From an uncultured Porphyromonadaceae bacterium (GTDB lineage: Bacteria > Bacteroidota > Bacteroidia > Bacteroidales > Muribaculaceae): a stretch of 64,000 nt of DNA. The position numbers and the translations under genes were made by a program. Shown in pieces: positions 24,030-32,387 of this stretch. The notes beneath the pieces were generated by a model. It did no database searches. It saw nothing but the letters and a program-made list of their open reading frames with translations, and was not told where the DNA came from. The stretch lies in contig CALKRW010000062.1 in NCBI GenBank assembly GCA_937989585.1, positions 1-64,000 of the forward strand, read 5' to 3'. The stretch's first letter is position 1. Every line of letters starts with the position of its first letter.

Positions 24030-26447
24030 ATGAAAAAACTTCTACTTAGCGCAGTGGCGCTACTGGCCATGGTGCCGGCATTCGCCCGTACACTGAGTCC
24101 GGAGGAGGCACTTTCGCGCGTCAACGCCCAGACGACGCCCAAGGTGAGAGCCATGTCTCTGACTCAGCCACGCCTCGTTGCAAGCGGCGAGTTCGAAGGT
24201 CTTGCAACCTACTATATCTATTCAGACAAGAATTCGGCGATGATTCTCTCGGCGAGCGACTGTGTCATCCCAATCATCGGCACGCTTGACGGCCCGATCA
24301 GCGAGACCACGCCCATGCCCGAGCAACTCAAATGGTGGCTCGGCAAGGTAGGCAAAGCCATCGCGTACTACGAGTCGCAGCCCCAGACACTTCAGACAGG
24401 CAGCCTGAACGGTAGCCTTACCGCTCTCCACGGTCTGGCAGGCATGAAGGTGCATCCTTTTGACAAAGGCGCCATAGCCCAGGCACCTGTCAAGACAGCC
24501 GAGAAGCATGATATCGAGGCCATGGTCAAGACCATGTGGGACCAGGGCTCGCCCTACAATGCGCTCTGTCCTGCGCGCACCTACACCGGTTGTGTGGCGA
24601 CCGCGATGGCCATGGCCATGAAATTCCACAACTATCCCGAGACCGGAACCGGCTATGTGTCGACCCAATATAACGGACGCACACTGTCGCTGAACCTCGA
24701 CGGCAAGGAATTCGACTGGAAGAACATGACCGACGAATACAACAGCGCGTCGACACAGGAACAGAAAGATGCCGTCGCATTCCTGATGCAGGCAGCAGGC
24801 TATTCTGTCAAGATGTCGTATGGCACCAGTTCGTCGGGCGCACTCACGCAGGCCATTCCATCGGCGCTTGTAAACAACTTCCGCTATGACAAGGGCATCG
24901 ACATCCTCTATCGTGAATACTATACCAACGAAGACTGGGCAAATGTAGTCTATGACGAACTTGCCACAGGACGCCCCATCATTTACGGTGGCAGCGGTAC
25001 GGACGGCGGTCACCAGTTCATCTGCGACGGCTACCGTGCGAGCGACGGTTTCTTCCACTTCAACTGGGGATGGAGCGGTGCGTACAACGGATATTTCGCA
25101 CTCACCAGGCTTGTTCCCGAAGGCCAGGGCGCAGGCGGCAACTCTGACGGTTTTACCCTTGGTCAGGATGCAATAATCGGTGTGCAGAAACCTGTCGCCG
25201 GCTCGGTTCAGCCCGACGCATGGCTTGGTGTCAGCGGCAGCCTCCACGGATCGGCCTCCGGCACAGAAGTGTCACTCAGCGCAACAGACGGAATGTTCCT
25301 GAACGCCTCAGCCCGCACGGCAACATTTGATATTGCCATTGAAATTACCAATGCCTCCGGTCGCAAATCGTATGAGTCGCTTTATAACGGACAGGTTCTT
25401 CAGCCCGGTTACGGCATAAGGGTGCTTTCCTTTAGCATGAATGTAGCCAACGGTACATACAGACTTGTTCCCGTCTACCGCATTGCCGGAACCTCGGAAT
25501 GGAAGACCATGAAACTTGATCCCTATGCGCCCCAGTATGTGGATGTAACCGTCAATAACGGTAACATAACATGTACCGACGGACCTTCGTCAACGCGTCC
25601 CGACGATCCCCCCGTGCCGCCGACACCAAAAAATTATTTTGAATTTGATAATCTCAAGACTTCGACCGGATTCGTGGCCGGAAAGCAATTCACTGTCACT
25701 GCGGATGTAACCAATACTTCGAGCGAACAGCAGACCATGAGTCTCGTGGCTGTGGTCATTGATGATGACTACTATATCATGGGAGAATACAGTAATTACA
25801 TACAGAGTGTAACTCTTGAAGCAGGCGAGACCCGCAATATTACTTTCAAGGGAGAGATAGCAGAGGATGTTCCTTCTGGCGCATATCGCTTCGCGATCCT
25901 TGATGCCTCGGACATGAGTATTGTCATATATGCAAATATAGAGGTTGAGGGCGTCGCTCCCGAATCGAACCTTGAGGTAACGAGCATGACTGTCACACCG
26001 GAGACTCTTACCGCCGGAAGTACCTTCTCGTCGACCCTTGCCGTAAAGAATAACGGAACCAGCATTGAGAGCGCCACAATACAATTGTTCTTCTGTCACC
26101 AGGATCCCAATAACGCCTCATCGCTGCTTATTGACGGTACGGCCGGTTCGGTAAATGTAGCGGTTGCCGGAGGCCGTTCGCGCAACTATACAGCAAGGAA
26201 TCTGCAGTGTCCGGCAGATATGAAGGCCGGCAAGTATTTGTTTGTGGCTGCTATTAACAACCAGGCTATTGCATATCTTGATGTCGTTGTAAACGATGAG
26301 TCGGGTGTCGGTTCGATTGTAATCGATAAAAACACCGAGGTCGAGTACTTCGACCTGCAGGGCCGTCGTGCCGGCAACGGCAATCTTGCTCCCGGCCTGT
26401 ACATACGCCGCTCGGGAGACAAGGCAGAAAAAGTCCTTGTGAAATAA
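24030..26447 (+). CDS. secreted C10-family cysteine peptidase (streptopain-like)
   Basis: An 805-residue secreted protease starting at 24030 (MKKLLLSAVALLAMVPAFA signal; upstream in-frame sequence lacks coding character). Order: signal (1-19), inhibitory pro-region (about 20-155), C10 catalytic domain with nucleophile Cys188 in TGCVATAMAMAM and catalytic His328 in GGHQFICDGY, followed by FHFNWGWSG with the conserved Trp. Then two Ig-like domains (about 400-750) and a C-terminal tail (EYFDLQGRR, LAPGLYIRR, EKVLVK) of the type used as a surface-sorting signal. Family: SpeB of streptococci and periodontain/PrtT-type enzymes. Expected to digest host or dietary protein. Confidence 0.9.
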   Translation: MKKLLLSAVALLAMVPAFARTLSPEEALSRVNAQTTPKVRAMSLTQPRLVASGEFEGLATYYIYSDKNSAMILSASDCVIPIIGTLDGPISETTPMPEQLKWWLGKVGKAIAYYESQPQTLQTGSLNGSLTALHGLAGMKVHPFDKGAIAQAPVKTAEKHDIEAMVKTMWDQGSPYNALCPARTYTGCVATAMAMAMKFHNYPETGTGYVSTQYNGRTLSLNLDGKEFDWKNMTDEYNSASTQEQKDAVAFLMQAAGYSVKMSYGTSSSGALTQAIPSALVNNFRYDKGIDILYREYYTNEDWANVVYDELATGRPIIYGGSGTDGGHQFICDGYRASDGFFHFNWGWSGAYNGYFALTRLVPEGQGAGGNSDGFTLGQDAIIGVQKPVAGSVQPDAWLGVSGSLHGSASGTEVSLSATDGMFLNASARTATFDIAIEITNASGRKSYESLYNGQVLQPGYGIRVLSFSMNVANGTYRLVPVYRIAGTSEWKTMKLDPYAPQYVDVTVNNGNITCTDGPSSTRPDDPPVPPTPKNYFEFDNLKTSTGFVAGKQFTVTADVTNTSSEQQTMSLVAVVIDDDYYIMGEYSNYIQSVTLEAGETRNITFKGEIAEDVPSGAYRFAILDASDMSIVIYANIEVEGVAPESNLEVTSMTVTPETLTAGSTFSSTLAVKNNGTSIESATIQLFFCHQDPNNASSLLIDGTAGSVNVAVAGGRSRNYTARNLQCPADMKAGKYLFVAAINNQAIAYLDVVVNDESGVGSIVIDKNTEVEYFDLQGRRAGNGNLAPGLYIRRSGDKAEKVLVK

Positions 26448-26483
26448 TCTCGCAGTTCCGGCATTAAGCCAAGGATATAGATT

Positions 26484-26520
26484 ACAACGCCGCTCCGGAT
26501 TAAACCGGTAGCGGCGTTGT
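26484..26520 (+). terminator. terminator of the C10 peptidase gene
   Basis: ACAACGCCGCT pairs perfectly with AGCGGCGTTGT, loop 15 bases, then TTCTTGT. Located 36 bases after the stop codon. Confidence 0.75.
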
Positions 26521-26605
26521 TCTTGTAAAGTGTCATGGGTCCCTGTCGCATGTCGTGACCGGATTCATGCATTTATACTAAAAATTGTCAAGATGCCGCG
26601 GGGCC

Positions 26606-26637
26606 TTTGGGGGTGAGGAAAAAAAGCCGTAACTTTG
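26606..26637 (+). promoter_or_regulatory. promoter of the AgcS symporter gene
   Basis: TTTG (26606-26609), 20-base spacer, TAACTTTG (26630-26637). It lies inside the longer open frame that begins at 26607 and therefore fixes the true start at 26661. Confidence 0.75.
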
Positions 26638-26660
26638 TCAAAATATTCCAGTCAAAACTA

Positions 26661-28109
26661 ATGCTTGACCAAATAGGACATTATCTTGTTACGGTCGCAG
26701 ACTTCCTCTGCGGCTATCCGCTGTTCTTTCTTCTGATAGGCGGCGGACTATATATGTTCATATGTTCGGGAGCGGTGTCTTTGCGCCGGCTGCCCGCGTC
26801 CATAGCCGAACTGCGGCGAAAAAACGCTCCTCAGGGCAAAGGTCAGATATCGTCTGTCCAGGCACTGATGTCGGTTGTGGCCGCCACTGTCGGTCTCGGA
26901 AACATAGCCGGCGTAGCCATCGCTCTTGTCATGGGCGGCCCCGGCGCCATATTCTGGATGTGGGTCAGCGCGCTGATCGGCATGTCCACGAAGTATCACG
27001 AAGGCGCTCTGGCAGTGATGTACAAAGGATACGACAAAAACGGCAATCCCAAGGGCGGCCCCATGTATATAATAGAGAACGGACTGGGGCGTAAATGGAA
27101 GCCGATGGCTACGTTTTTCGCTGTTGCCGGCATGTTCGGGACGCTGTGCATAATGAATGCCAACCAGTTGACCGAGGGTGCCATGACTACTTTCGCTACC
27201 CCCGAAGGCATTGCCTCTTCCGGACTTCTGACATCCATCGGCTCGTTCACCGGCCTGGGCAATGCCGGAGCCTTCAAACTTCTGTTCGGTACGGCAGTGG
27301 CCGCAGTGGTTGCTCTTGTCGTACTCCGGGGAGTGCGCCGGATTGCCAGAGTGGCATCGGTTATGGTGCCGTTTATGGTTGGCGTCTATTTCCTGATGGT
27401 GCTGTATATCATTCTCACCAATCTCGGTGATGTTCCCGCTGTGTTCCGCAGCATATTCGAGGAGGCTTTCAACCTGAGGGCCGGATTCGGCGCTTTCGCA
27501 GGTATAGCCATTATCGGTGCGCGTCGTGCGGCACTTGTAAACGATGCTGGCATTGGTACGGCATCGATCATGCACGGCGCCTCGCGCAACAACAATCCGG
27601 TGCGCGAAGGCCTTATCGCCATGCTCGGACCGGCAATTGACTCGGGACTTGTATGTACGCTGACCGCGGTTGCGCTTCTGCTGTGCGGCGACTTCTCGAA
27701 TGTCGAGGGCGTGAAAGGTCTCCAGGTAGCGATGCAGGCATTCGACTCGGCCATTCCCGGCGGAGCGTATATGCTGATGATAATAGTGATATGTTTCGGC
27801 ATGTCGTCTATGTTCTCCTACTCGTATTACGGCACTTCGTGCGCCGAATACCTTTTCGGCACGAAGAGGTCGCGATGGTACACCTGGGCTTTTATTCTCT
27901 CGCTGATATTCTTCGCGATTGTTCCGCTCGAGGCAGCCGTAGGCATGTGCGACCTGTTCTATGCGCTGATGGCTTTGCCGACAATGATAACACTTCTGGC
28001 TCTCAGCGGACGTGTGCGTCGCGCAACGCGGGCCTGGTTCAGCAAGGACAATCCTGTCGAGCATGCCGAAGTTGTTGAAGAATACCCATCCGATACTGAA
28101 AAGAACTAA
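26661..28109 (+). CDS. alanine/glycine:cation symporter (AgcS family)
   Basis: A 482-residue inner-membrane transporter with about 11 hydrophobic segments. Family motifs: VQALMSVVAATVGLGNIAGVAIA, GGPGAIFWMWVSALIGMSTKYHEG, GGPMYIIENGLG, and AALVNDAGIGTASIMHG. It imports alanine or glycine with sodium or protons. Start chosen at 26661 because the promoter overlaps the longer frame. It is followed 12 bases later by lgt and probably co-transcribed. Ends with a short acidic cytoplasmic tail. Confidence 0.92.
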   Translation: MLDQIGHYLVTVADFLCGYPLFFLLIGGGLYMFICSGAVSLRRLPASIAELRRKNAPQGKGQISSVQALMSVVAATVGLGNIAGVAIALVMGGPGAIFWMWVSALIGMSTKYHEGALAVMYKGYDKNGNPKGGPMYIIENGLGRKWKPMATFFAVAGMFGTLCIMNANQLTEGAMTTFATPEGIASSGLLTSIGSFTGLGNAGAFKLLFGTAVAAVVALVVLRGVRRIARVASVMVPFMVGVYFLMVLYIILTNLGDVPAVFRSIFEEAFNLRAGFGAFAGIAIIGARRAALVNDAGIGTASIMHGASRNNNPVREGLIAMLGPAIDSGLVCTLTAVALLLCGDFSNVEGVKGLQVAMQAFDSAIPGGAYMLMIIVICFGMSSMFSYSYYGTSCAEYLFGTKRSRWYTWAFILSLIFFAIVPLEAAVGMCDLFYALMALPTMITLLALSGRVRRATRAWFSKDNPVEHAEVVEEYPSDTEKN

Positions 28110-28121
28110 ACATATAACACC

Positions 28122-28955
28122 ATGTTACAATACATCGTCTGGGACGCTGATCCCATGCTTATCGATTCATTTGTCCATGTCAGATGGTACGGACTGATGT
28201 TCGCCATCGGATTCTGGATAGGGTTCAACATTATGTACAGGATATTCCGTCACGAGGGCGCTCCCGAGAAGTGGCTCGGCATACTGTTCCTGTGGGTTTT
28301 CGCCGGAACGATTGTAGGCGCAAGGCTCGGTCATGTTTTCTTCTATGAATGGGACTGGTACTCGCAGCATCCGGAGAAGATTCTTGCCTTCTGGGAAGGC
28401 GGCCTTGCAAGTCACGGCGGCACGATAGGCGTGATGGTGGGTGTCTTCATGTTCTCGATATTCACCACACGGCGGTCACCGCTCTGGACGTTCGACCGTC
28501 TTGTGATTCCGATAGCGCTTGTCGGAGCGCTGATCCGTTTCGGCAACCTGATGAACTCCGAGATTTACGGTCACCACACCGATCTCCCCTGGGGATTCAT
28601 CTTTGTGCGTGACGGTCAGACTTTGCCCAGCCATCCGACACAGATTTACGAGTCGCTGTGCTATCTGGCGTTGTTCGGTCTGCTGATGTGGATGTACTGG
28701 AAGAAGAATGCCGAGCGTCGCCCGGGCCTTATATTCGGGGTATTCTTCACAGTCCTTTTCGGTTGCCGTTTCCTGATTGAGTTCGTCAAGAACGACCAGG
28801 TTGCCTTCGAACAGAACATGACACTGAACATGGGCCAGTGGCTGTCTATTCCTTTCATACTTGTGGGCATCGGACTGATATGGTACTCCATGGTCCGTCC
28901 GCCGGTGGAAGTGAAATTCCCCAACAAATTCCCTGACGAGAAGGATAAGAAATAA
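28122..28955 (+). CDS. lgt: prolipoprotein diacylglyceryl transferase
   Basis: Transfers diacylglycerol from phosphatidylglycerol to the lipobox Cys of prolipoproteins, the first step of lipoprotein maturation. 277 residues, about seven transmembrane segments. Motifs: VRWYGLMFAIGFWIG near the N-terminus, ARLGHVFFYEWDWY, the GGLASHGG loop with the essential His, and the Lgt signature RFGNLMNSEIYG. The last 25 residues are Lys/Asp-rich and cytoplasmic. Second gene after the AgcS symporter; the terminator at 28971-29010 ends the unit. Confidence 0.95.
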   Translation: MLQYIVWDADPMLIDSFVHVRWYGLMFAIGFWIGFNIMYRIFRHEGAPEKWLGILFLWVFAGTIVGARLGHVFFYEWDWYSQHPEKILAFWEGGLASHGGTIGVMVGVFMFSIFTTRRSPLWTFDRLVIPIALVGALIRFGNLMNSEIYGHHTDLPWGFIFVRDGQTLPSHPTQIYESLCYLALFGLLMWMYWKKNAERRPGLIFGVFFTVLFGCRFLIEFVKNDQVAFEQNMTLNMGQWLSIPFILVGIGLIWYSMVRPPVEVKFPNKFPDEKDKK

Positions 28956-28970
28956 AATAAAGTAAGATAC

Positions 28971-29010
28971 AAAAAACTGTGCCGCCAATGAACAGTGGCA
29001 CAGTTTTTTT
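28971..29010. terminator. bidirectional terminator between lgt and the biotin decarboxylase gene
   Basis: AAAAAACTGTGCC and GGCACAGTTTTTTT form a long perfect stem, with A-run and T-run flanks that make it work for the two convergent genes ending at 28955 (+) and 29032 (-). Confidence 0.9.
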
Positions 29011-29031
29011 ATTGCTTAGTTATCGGGAGAA

Positions 29032-30909
29032 TCAGGCTTCGAACTCGACGAGGACGGTGTCGTTGCCTACGTTCTCGCCGGGAGCGACGAAGATACGTTT
29101 TACAACGCCATCGGATTCGGCGGCGAGGTCGTTCTCCATCTTCATGGCCTCGTAGACAAGGACTGTCTGGCCTTTCTTGACGCTGTCGCCTGGCTTGACG
29201 GAAACCTCGACAATTCGTCCGGGCATGGGGGCGACGAGGGTGGGACCGGTGATGGGCTCGTCCGCGGCCTTCTTTTCCTCGGCCTTTGCCTGTGCGGCGT
29301 CAGACTTGGCGTATTCTTCGGCACGGCGTTTGCGGAGGAAGCCATTGGCAACGTTGGGGAGAAGTTCTATCAGAAGTTCCTCCTCGCGGTTCTTGGCGAG
29401 TTTAACGCCGCCGAGATCGTCGAGGGTGGGATTTGCGGGCTGTTTGTACTTGCTGACATCGTAGGGATGCTCAACGGGGTCACCGGTAATCATAGCGCGG
29501 AACTCGGGCTTGATGGCAACGGGAGTGTGGCCGTACTCACCCTTGACGAGCGAGATGAACTGGTTGGACTTGGTGGTGTAGTCGGGATTGCCCTTGCGGC
29601 GGTCAATGGCGACCATCACGGCCTGGGAGCCTACGATCTGCGATGTGGGGGTTACCAGAGGAACGAGGCCTGCGTCACGGCGTACCATGGGAATCAGGCG
29701 CATTGCGTCATCCAGGAGGTCGCTTGCGCCGAGTTGCTTGAGCTGTGCGACCATGTTGGAGTACATGCCGCCGGGAACCTCGGCCTCCTTGACAAGCAGG
29801 TTGGGTTTGGGGAAGCCGAAATAGGCTTCGATGGCGTGGCAGGCGTCGAGCAGCGAGGCCTCGTCACCGGCTTTTGCAGCGGCAATGGCGCGGTCGAACA
29901 GTGCGTCGATCTCTGCGGGGAGTTTGTCCTTGAGGGGATCGAATTCCTTTGGGAAATTGTCTTTGTTAAGGTCGAAGTCGCGGAGTGACTCGCGAGCGCC
30001 TTTAAGACGTGTGCGAATTTCGCCGACGGCCTCCATGTTGCACTCGACCTCGATGCCTAGTTTCTGGCAGAAGACGTAGACGAGTTCGATGGCGGGAGCG
30101 GCCGAGCCTTCGGAGAACCACCAGATGTTGGTGTCGAGGATGTCCACGCCGTTGAGAATGGCCATCAGTGACGAAGCGAGGCCGTAGCCGGGAGTACAGT
30201 GGGTATGGAAGTCGACAGGAACCTTGACGTTGGCCTTGAGTTTGGATATGATCGATGCGGCGCGTCCGGGAGTAACGAGACCGGCCATGTCCTTGAGGGT
30301 GATGATCTTGGCGCCGAGGGCTTCCATGGCCTTGGCTTTCTCGACGAAGTATTCGTCGGTGAAGATTTTCTCAGGCTCGGGTGCGGGCTGGGGTTTCTTG
30401 CCGAAGAGTTTCGCGAAGAAGCCTTTGGGAGCCTCCTCGACGGGTGCCTCGGGTTTGGGGTCGACGGTGTAGCATACTGCGCCGTCAGGAATGCCGCCCA
30501 TCTCGTTGATGAGTTTGATTGACTCCTTGACGTTGTCGATATCGTTGAGGGCATCGAAGATACGCATAACGTTCAGACCATTGGCAATTGCCTCTTTGTA
30601 GAAACCGGCGAGTACCGAGTCGGGGTAGGGGACATAGCCGAAAAGGTTGCGGCCGCGTGAAAGGGCGGAGAGCAGCGAAATGCCCTTCATTTCTTTCGAG
30701 ATTGTGCGCAGACGTGTCCAGGGAGATTCGTCGAGATAGCGCATGACGGAGTCAGGAACAGCACCGCCCCAGACTTCCATGATGTAGAAGCCTGCATTCT
30801 TGTAGTAGGGTAGAAGTTTGTCGATCTCATTCTGGCTAAGACGGGTAGCGAACAGCGACTGCTGTCCATCGCGAAGGGTAAGGTCGCGGATTCTGAGTTT
30901 GCGTTCCAT
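29032..30909 (-). CDS. biotin-dependent carboxyltransferase/decarboxylase alpha chain (oxaloacetate decarboxylase / pyruvate carboxylase B type)
   Basis: A 625-residue enzyme with an N-terminal carboxyltransferase barrel (RDLTLRDGQQSLFATR at 7-22 with the metal-binding Asp13; metal His pair in DFHTHCTPGYG), a conserved PYC/OADA domain (about 300-480) and a C-terminal biotinyl domain with biotinyl-Lys in EAMKMEND (about 590). It could remove or transfer CO2 between oxaloacetate and pyruvate; which direction, and whether it couples to a sodium pump, cannot be told here because no beta or gamma subunit or biotin carboxylase gene is adjacent. A Pro/Glu-rich insertion with GFFAKLFGKK (about 152-181) interrupts the barrel. 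Terminator at 28971-29010. Confidence 0.85.
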   Translation of the reverse strand: MERKLRIRDLTLRDGQQSLFATRLSQNEIDKLLPYYKNAGFYIMEVWGGAVPDSVMRYLDESPWTRLRTISKEMKGISLLSALSRGRNLFGYVPYPDSVLAGFYKEAIANGLNVMRIFDALNDIDNVKESIKLINEMGGIPDGAVCYTVDPKPEAPVEEAPKGFFAKLFGKKPQPAPEPEKIFTDEYFVEKAKAMEALGAKIITLKDMAGLVTPGRAASIISKLKANVKVPVDFHTHCTPGYGLASSLMAILNGVDILDTNIWWFSEGSAAPAIELVYVFCQKLGIEVECNMEAVGEIRTRLKGARESLRDFDLNKDNFPKEFDPLKDKLPAEIDALFDRAIAAAKAGDEASLLDACHAIEAYFGFPKPNLLVKEAEVPGGMYSNMVAQLKQLGASDLLDDAMRLIPMVRRDAGLVPLVTPTSQIVGSQAVMVAIDRRKGNPDYTTKSNQFISLVKGEYGHTPVAIKPEFRAMITGDPVEHPYDVSKYKQPANPTLDDLGGVKLAKNREEELLIELLPNVANGFLRKRRAEEYAKSDAAQAKAEEKKAADEPITGPTLVAPMPGRIVEVSVKPGDSVKKGQTVLVYEAMKMENDLAAESDGVVKRIFVAPGENVGNDTVLVEFEA

Positions 30910-31024
30910 ACTTTCTTAAAGATTTGGGTTCAGTATTGTACTTCAGTTTTTATGTCAATACGCAAAGTTAAATGAAATTATTCATATTAAAGAAAAATTT
31001 CAATAATTTTTTTCTCATTTTTCG

Positions 31025-31032
31025 TACCTTTG
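31025..31032 (+). promoter_or_regulatory. -7 box of the CpsB-type phosphatase gene
   Basis: TACCTTTG, 47 bases before the ATG at 31079. A TTTC rather than TTTG stands near the -33 position. Confidence 0.45.
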
Positions 31033-31078
31033 TAGTGAAATAACCAAAGGACGTACAACATACATTCAGAAATAGTAT

Positions 31079-31816
31079 ATGTTCAATTTTTTCAATAAAC
31101 CCAAAGAACCTGTAAAACTATGGTTCTCGACTGATATCCATTGTCATGTTGTCCCCGGAGTCGATGACGGATCGCCCGATGTCGACACTTCGGTCGAACT
31201 TATAGAAAATCTCCACCGTTTTGGTATAAATCGAATAATTGCCTCTCCCCATGTAACCCAAGCGACTTTTGAAAATACGTCAGAGACACTTGCCGCTCCC
31301 ATGGCATCATTGCGCAAGGCTCTTTCGGACAAGGGGGTGGATGTGAAATTAAGCAATTCCGCTGAATACCGCATAGACGAATTCTTCGAGGAACAGATAG
31401 CCAAAGGATGTCTCATGCCACTGCCTGACAATTATCTGCTGATCGAGAATTCATTTATACAGGAGCCATGGAACTTGCAGCAACTGGTTTTTGACCTGCA
31501 GGTCAAGGGTTACAAACTTATTCTTGCTCACCCCGAGCGCTATCTCTACTATCACGCCAGCACCTCGCGTTACGAGGAACTCAAACAGTTTGGTCTTAAT
31601 TTTCAAATCAACCTTCTCTCCCTGGCCGGCTATTATGGCAAAGGAGAGAAAAAAATGGCTGAACATCTCATTGAAGCCGGTATGGTGGATTTTATCGGCA
31701 CCGACACTCACGGTATGCGTCATATAGAAAGTTTCAATGCCTATCTTACATCGAAAGATGCTCAACGTCACGCACGCCAGTTGGAGCCGCTGATCAAGAA
31801 CCATATTTTTGACTGA
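31079..31816 (+). CDS. CpsB/YwqE-type tyrosine-protein phosphatase (PHP family)
   Basis: A 245-residue PHP-fold manganese phosphatase. Metal motifs: DIHCHVVPGVDDG (20-32), the ASPHV segment, HPERYLY, and GTDTHGMRH near the end. CpsB/YwqE/Wzb-equivalents dephosphorylate the Tyr-rich tail of polysaccharide co-polymerase kinases. The natural substrate here is the Wzc-like kinase encoded 16 kb away at 47929-50241; the gene is not inside that locus and has its own promoter. No signal peptide; cytoplasmic. Confidence 0.88.
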   Translation: MFNFFNKPKEPVKLWFSTDIHCHVVPGVDDGSPDVDTSVELIENLHRFGINRIIASPHVTQATFENTSETLAAPMASLRKALSDKGVDVKLSNSAEYRIDEFFEEQIAKGCLMPLPDNYLLIENSFIQEPWNLQQLVFDLQVKGYKLILAHPERYLYYHASTSRYEELKQFGLNFQINLLSLAGYYGKGEKKMAEHLIEAGMVDFIGTDTHGMRHIESFNAYLTSKDAQRHARQLEPLIKNHIFD

Positions 31817-31932
31817 TGGTGTAAGCCATCGCGGTACTGATATAGATTCTCCTGTCTCTGATTGCCTGATTCAGGCGTCCGGGGCAGGATTTCTTTTGCA
31901 AGCATGTTTGCGACCGGTCAAAATACATGCAT

Positions 31933-32202
31933 AAAAAAAGCCCCGGTGCGCTTCTACAGCGAACTGAGGACTTAGCCATTGGGCATTTTTAACTTCTAAA
32001 GATATTTGTCTTATAGCAAATTTTTAAAGCGTAGAGATTATATCATACTTACTTACTTGCATACAACAACCCGCAACCAGGGAATGTATCTCGCGACGGA
32101 ATCGAGGAAGCGCAAATGCCTATGACTTAGTCCTAAAGAATTAATTAAGGTATCAATAAATAATAATTGGTCTAAGTATGAGAGCATTAAGGTGGCTGTG
32201 TA
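31933..32202 (-). ncRNA. candidate structured RNA (about 270 nt)
   Basis: The interval 31817-32387 has no gene. On the minus strand a promoter-like region (32209-32240) is followed by about 270 bases ending in GGGGC plus seven T (minus strand of 31933-31939). Pairings seen: CUUAG-A-CCA near the 5' end with UGG-CUAAG near the 3' end, and AGGACU with AGUCCU, which overlap and are mutually exclusive, plus a small hairpin UUCGC-UGUA-GAAGCG next to the T-run. I could not match it to tmRNA, RNase P or SRP RNA by their conserved cores. The region may alternatively be leader or decayed sequence. Confidence 0.35.
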
Positions 32203-32208
32203 CGGGTG

Positions 32209-32240
32209 CAAAGTTAAACATTTTTTCAGGTCAAAACAAT
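32209..32240 (-). promoter_or_regulatory. promoter of the candidate structured RNA
   Basis: Minus-strand ATTG (32240-32237), 20-base spacer, TAACTTTG (32216-32209). The -33 part has one mismatch to TTTG; the -7 box is exact. Confidence 0.45.
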
Positions 32241-32317
32241 ACCTGCCCTTAAAAATGTAATGACAAGGGTGTGATTTTAAACTATGTTAACATCATTAGG
32301 CTTGTTTTTACATAAAA

Positions 32318-32343
32318 CAAGCCGCTCCATTTGGAGCGGCTTG
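32318..32343 (-). terminator. terminator of ettA
   Basis: CAAGCCGCTCC pairs perfectly with GGAGCGGCTTG over a 4-base loop, followed on the minus strand by TTTTATG, 45 bases after the ettA stop codon. Confidence 0.85.
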
Positions 32344-32387
32344 GATATCTTTCGGTCTTTTTAGATTGAAACAGTTTTAGGTCCGTA

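Noticed and set aside
24222..25247. 341-codon minus-strand open frame
   Set aside because: It lies wholly opposite the C10 peptidase catalytic domain, which has intact active-site motifs; the antisense protein is Cys/Arg-rich without any recognisable pattern.
26748..28064. 438-codon minus-strand open frame
   Set aside because: Antisense to the AgcS symporter; composition is His/Arg/Glu-rich, an artefact of codon bias on the real strand.
31817..32387. tmRNA, RNase P RNA or SRP RNA in the gap
   Set aside because: None of their conserved cores (tRNA-like end, GAGGAAAGTCC, SRP tetraloop region) was found on either strand.
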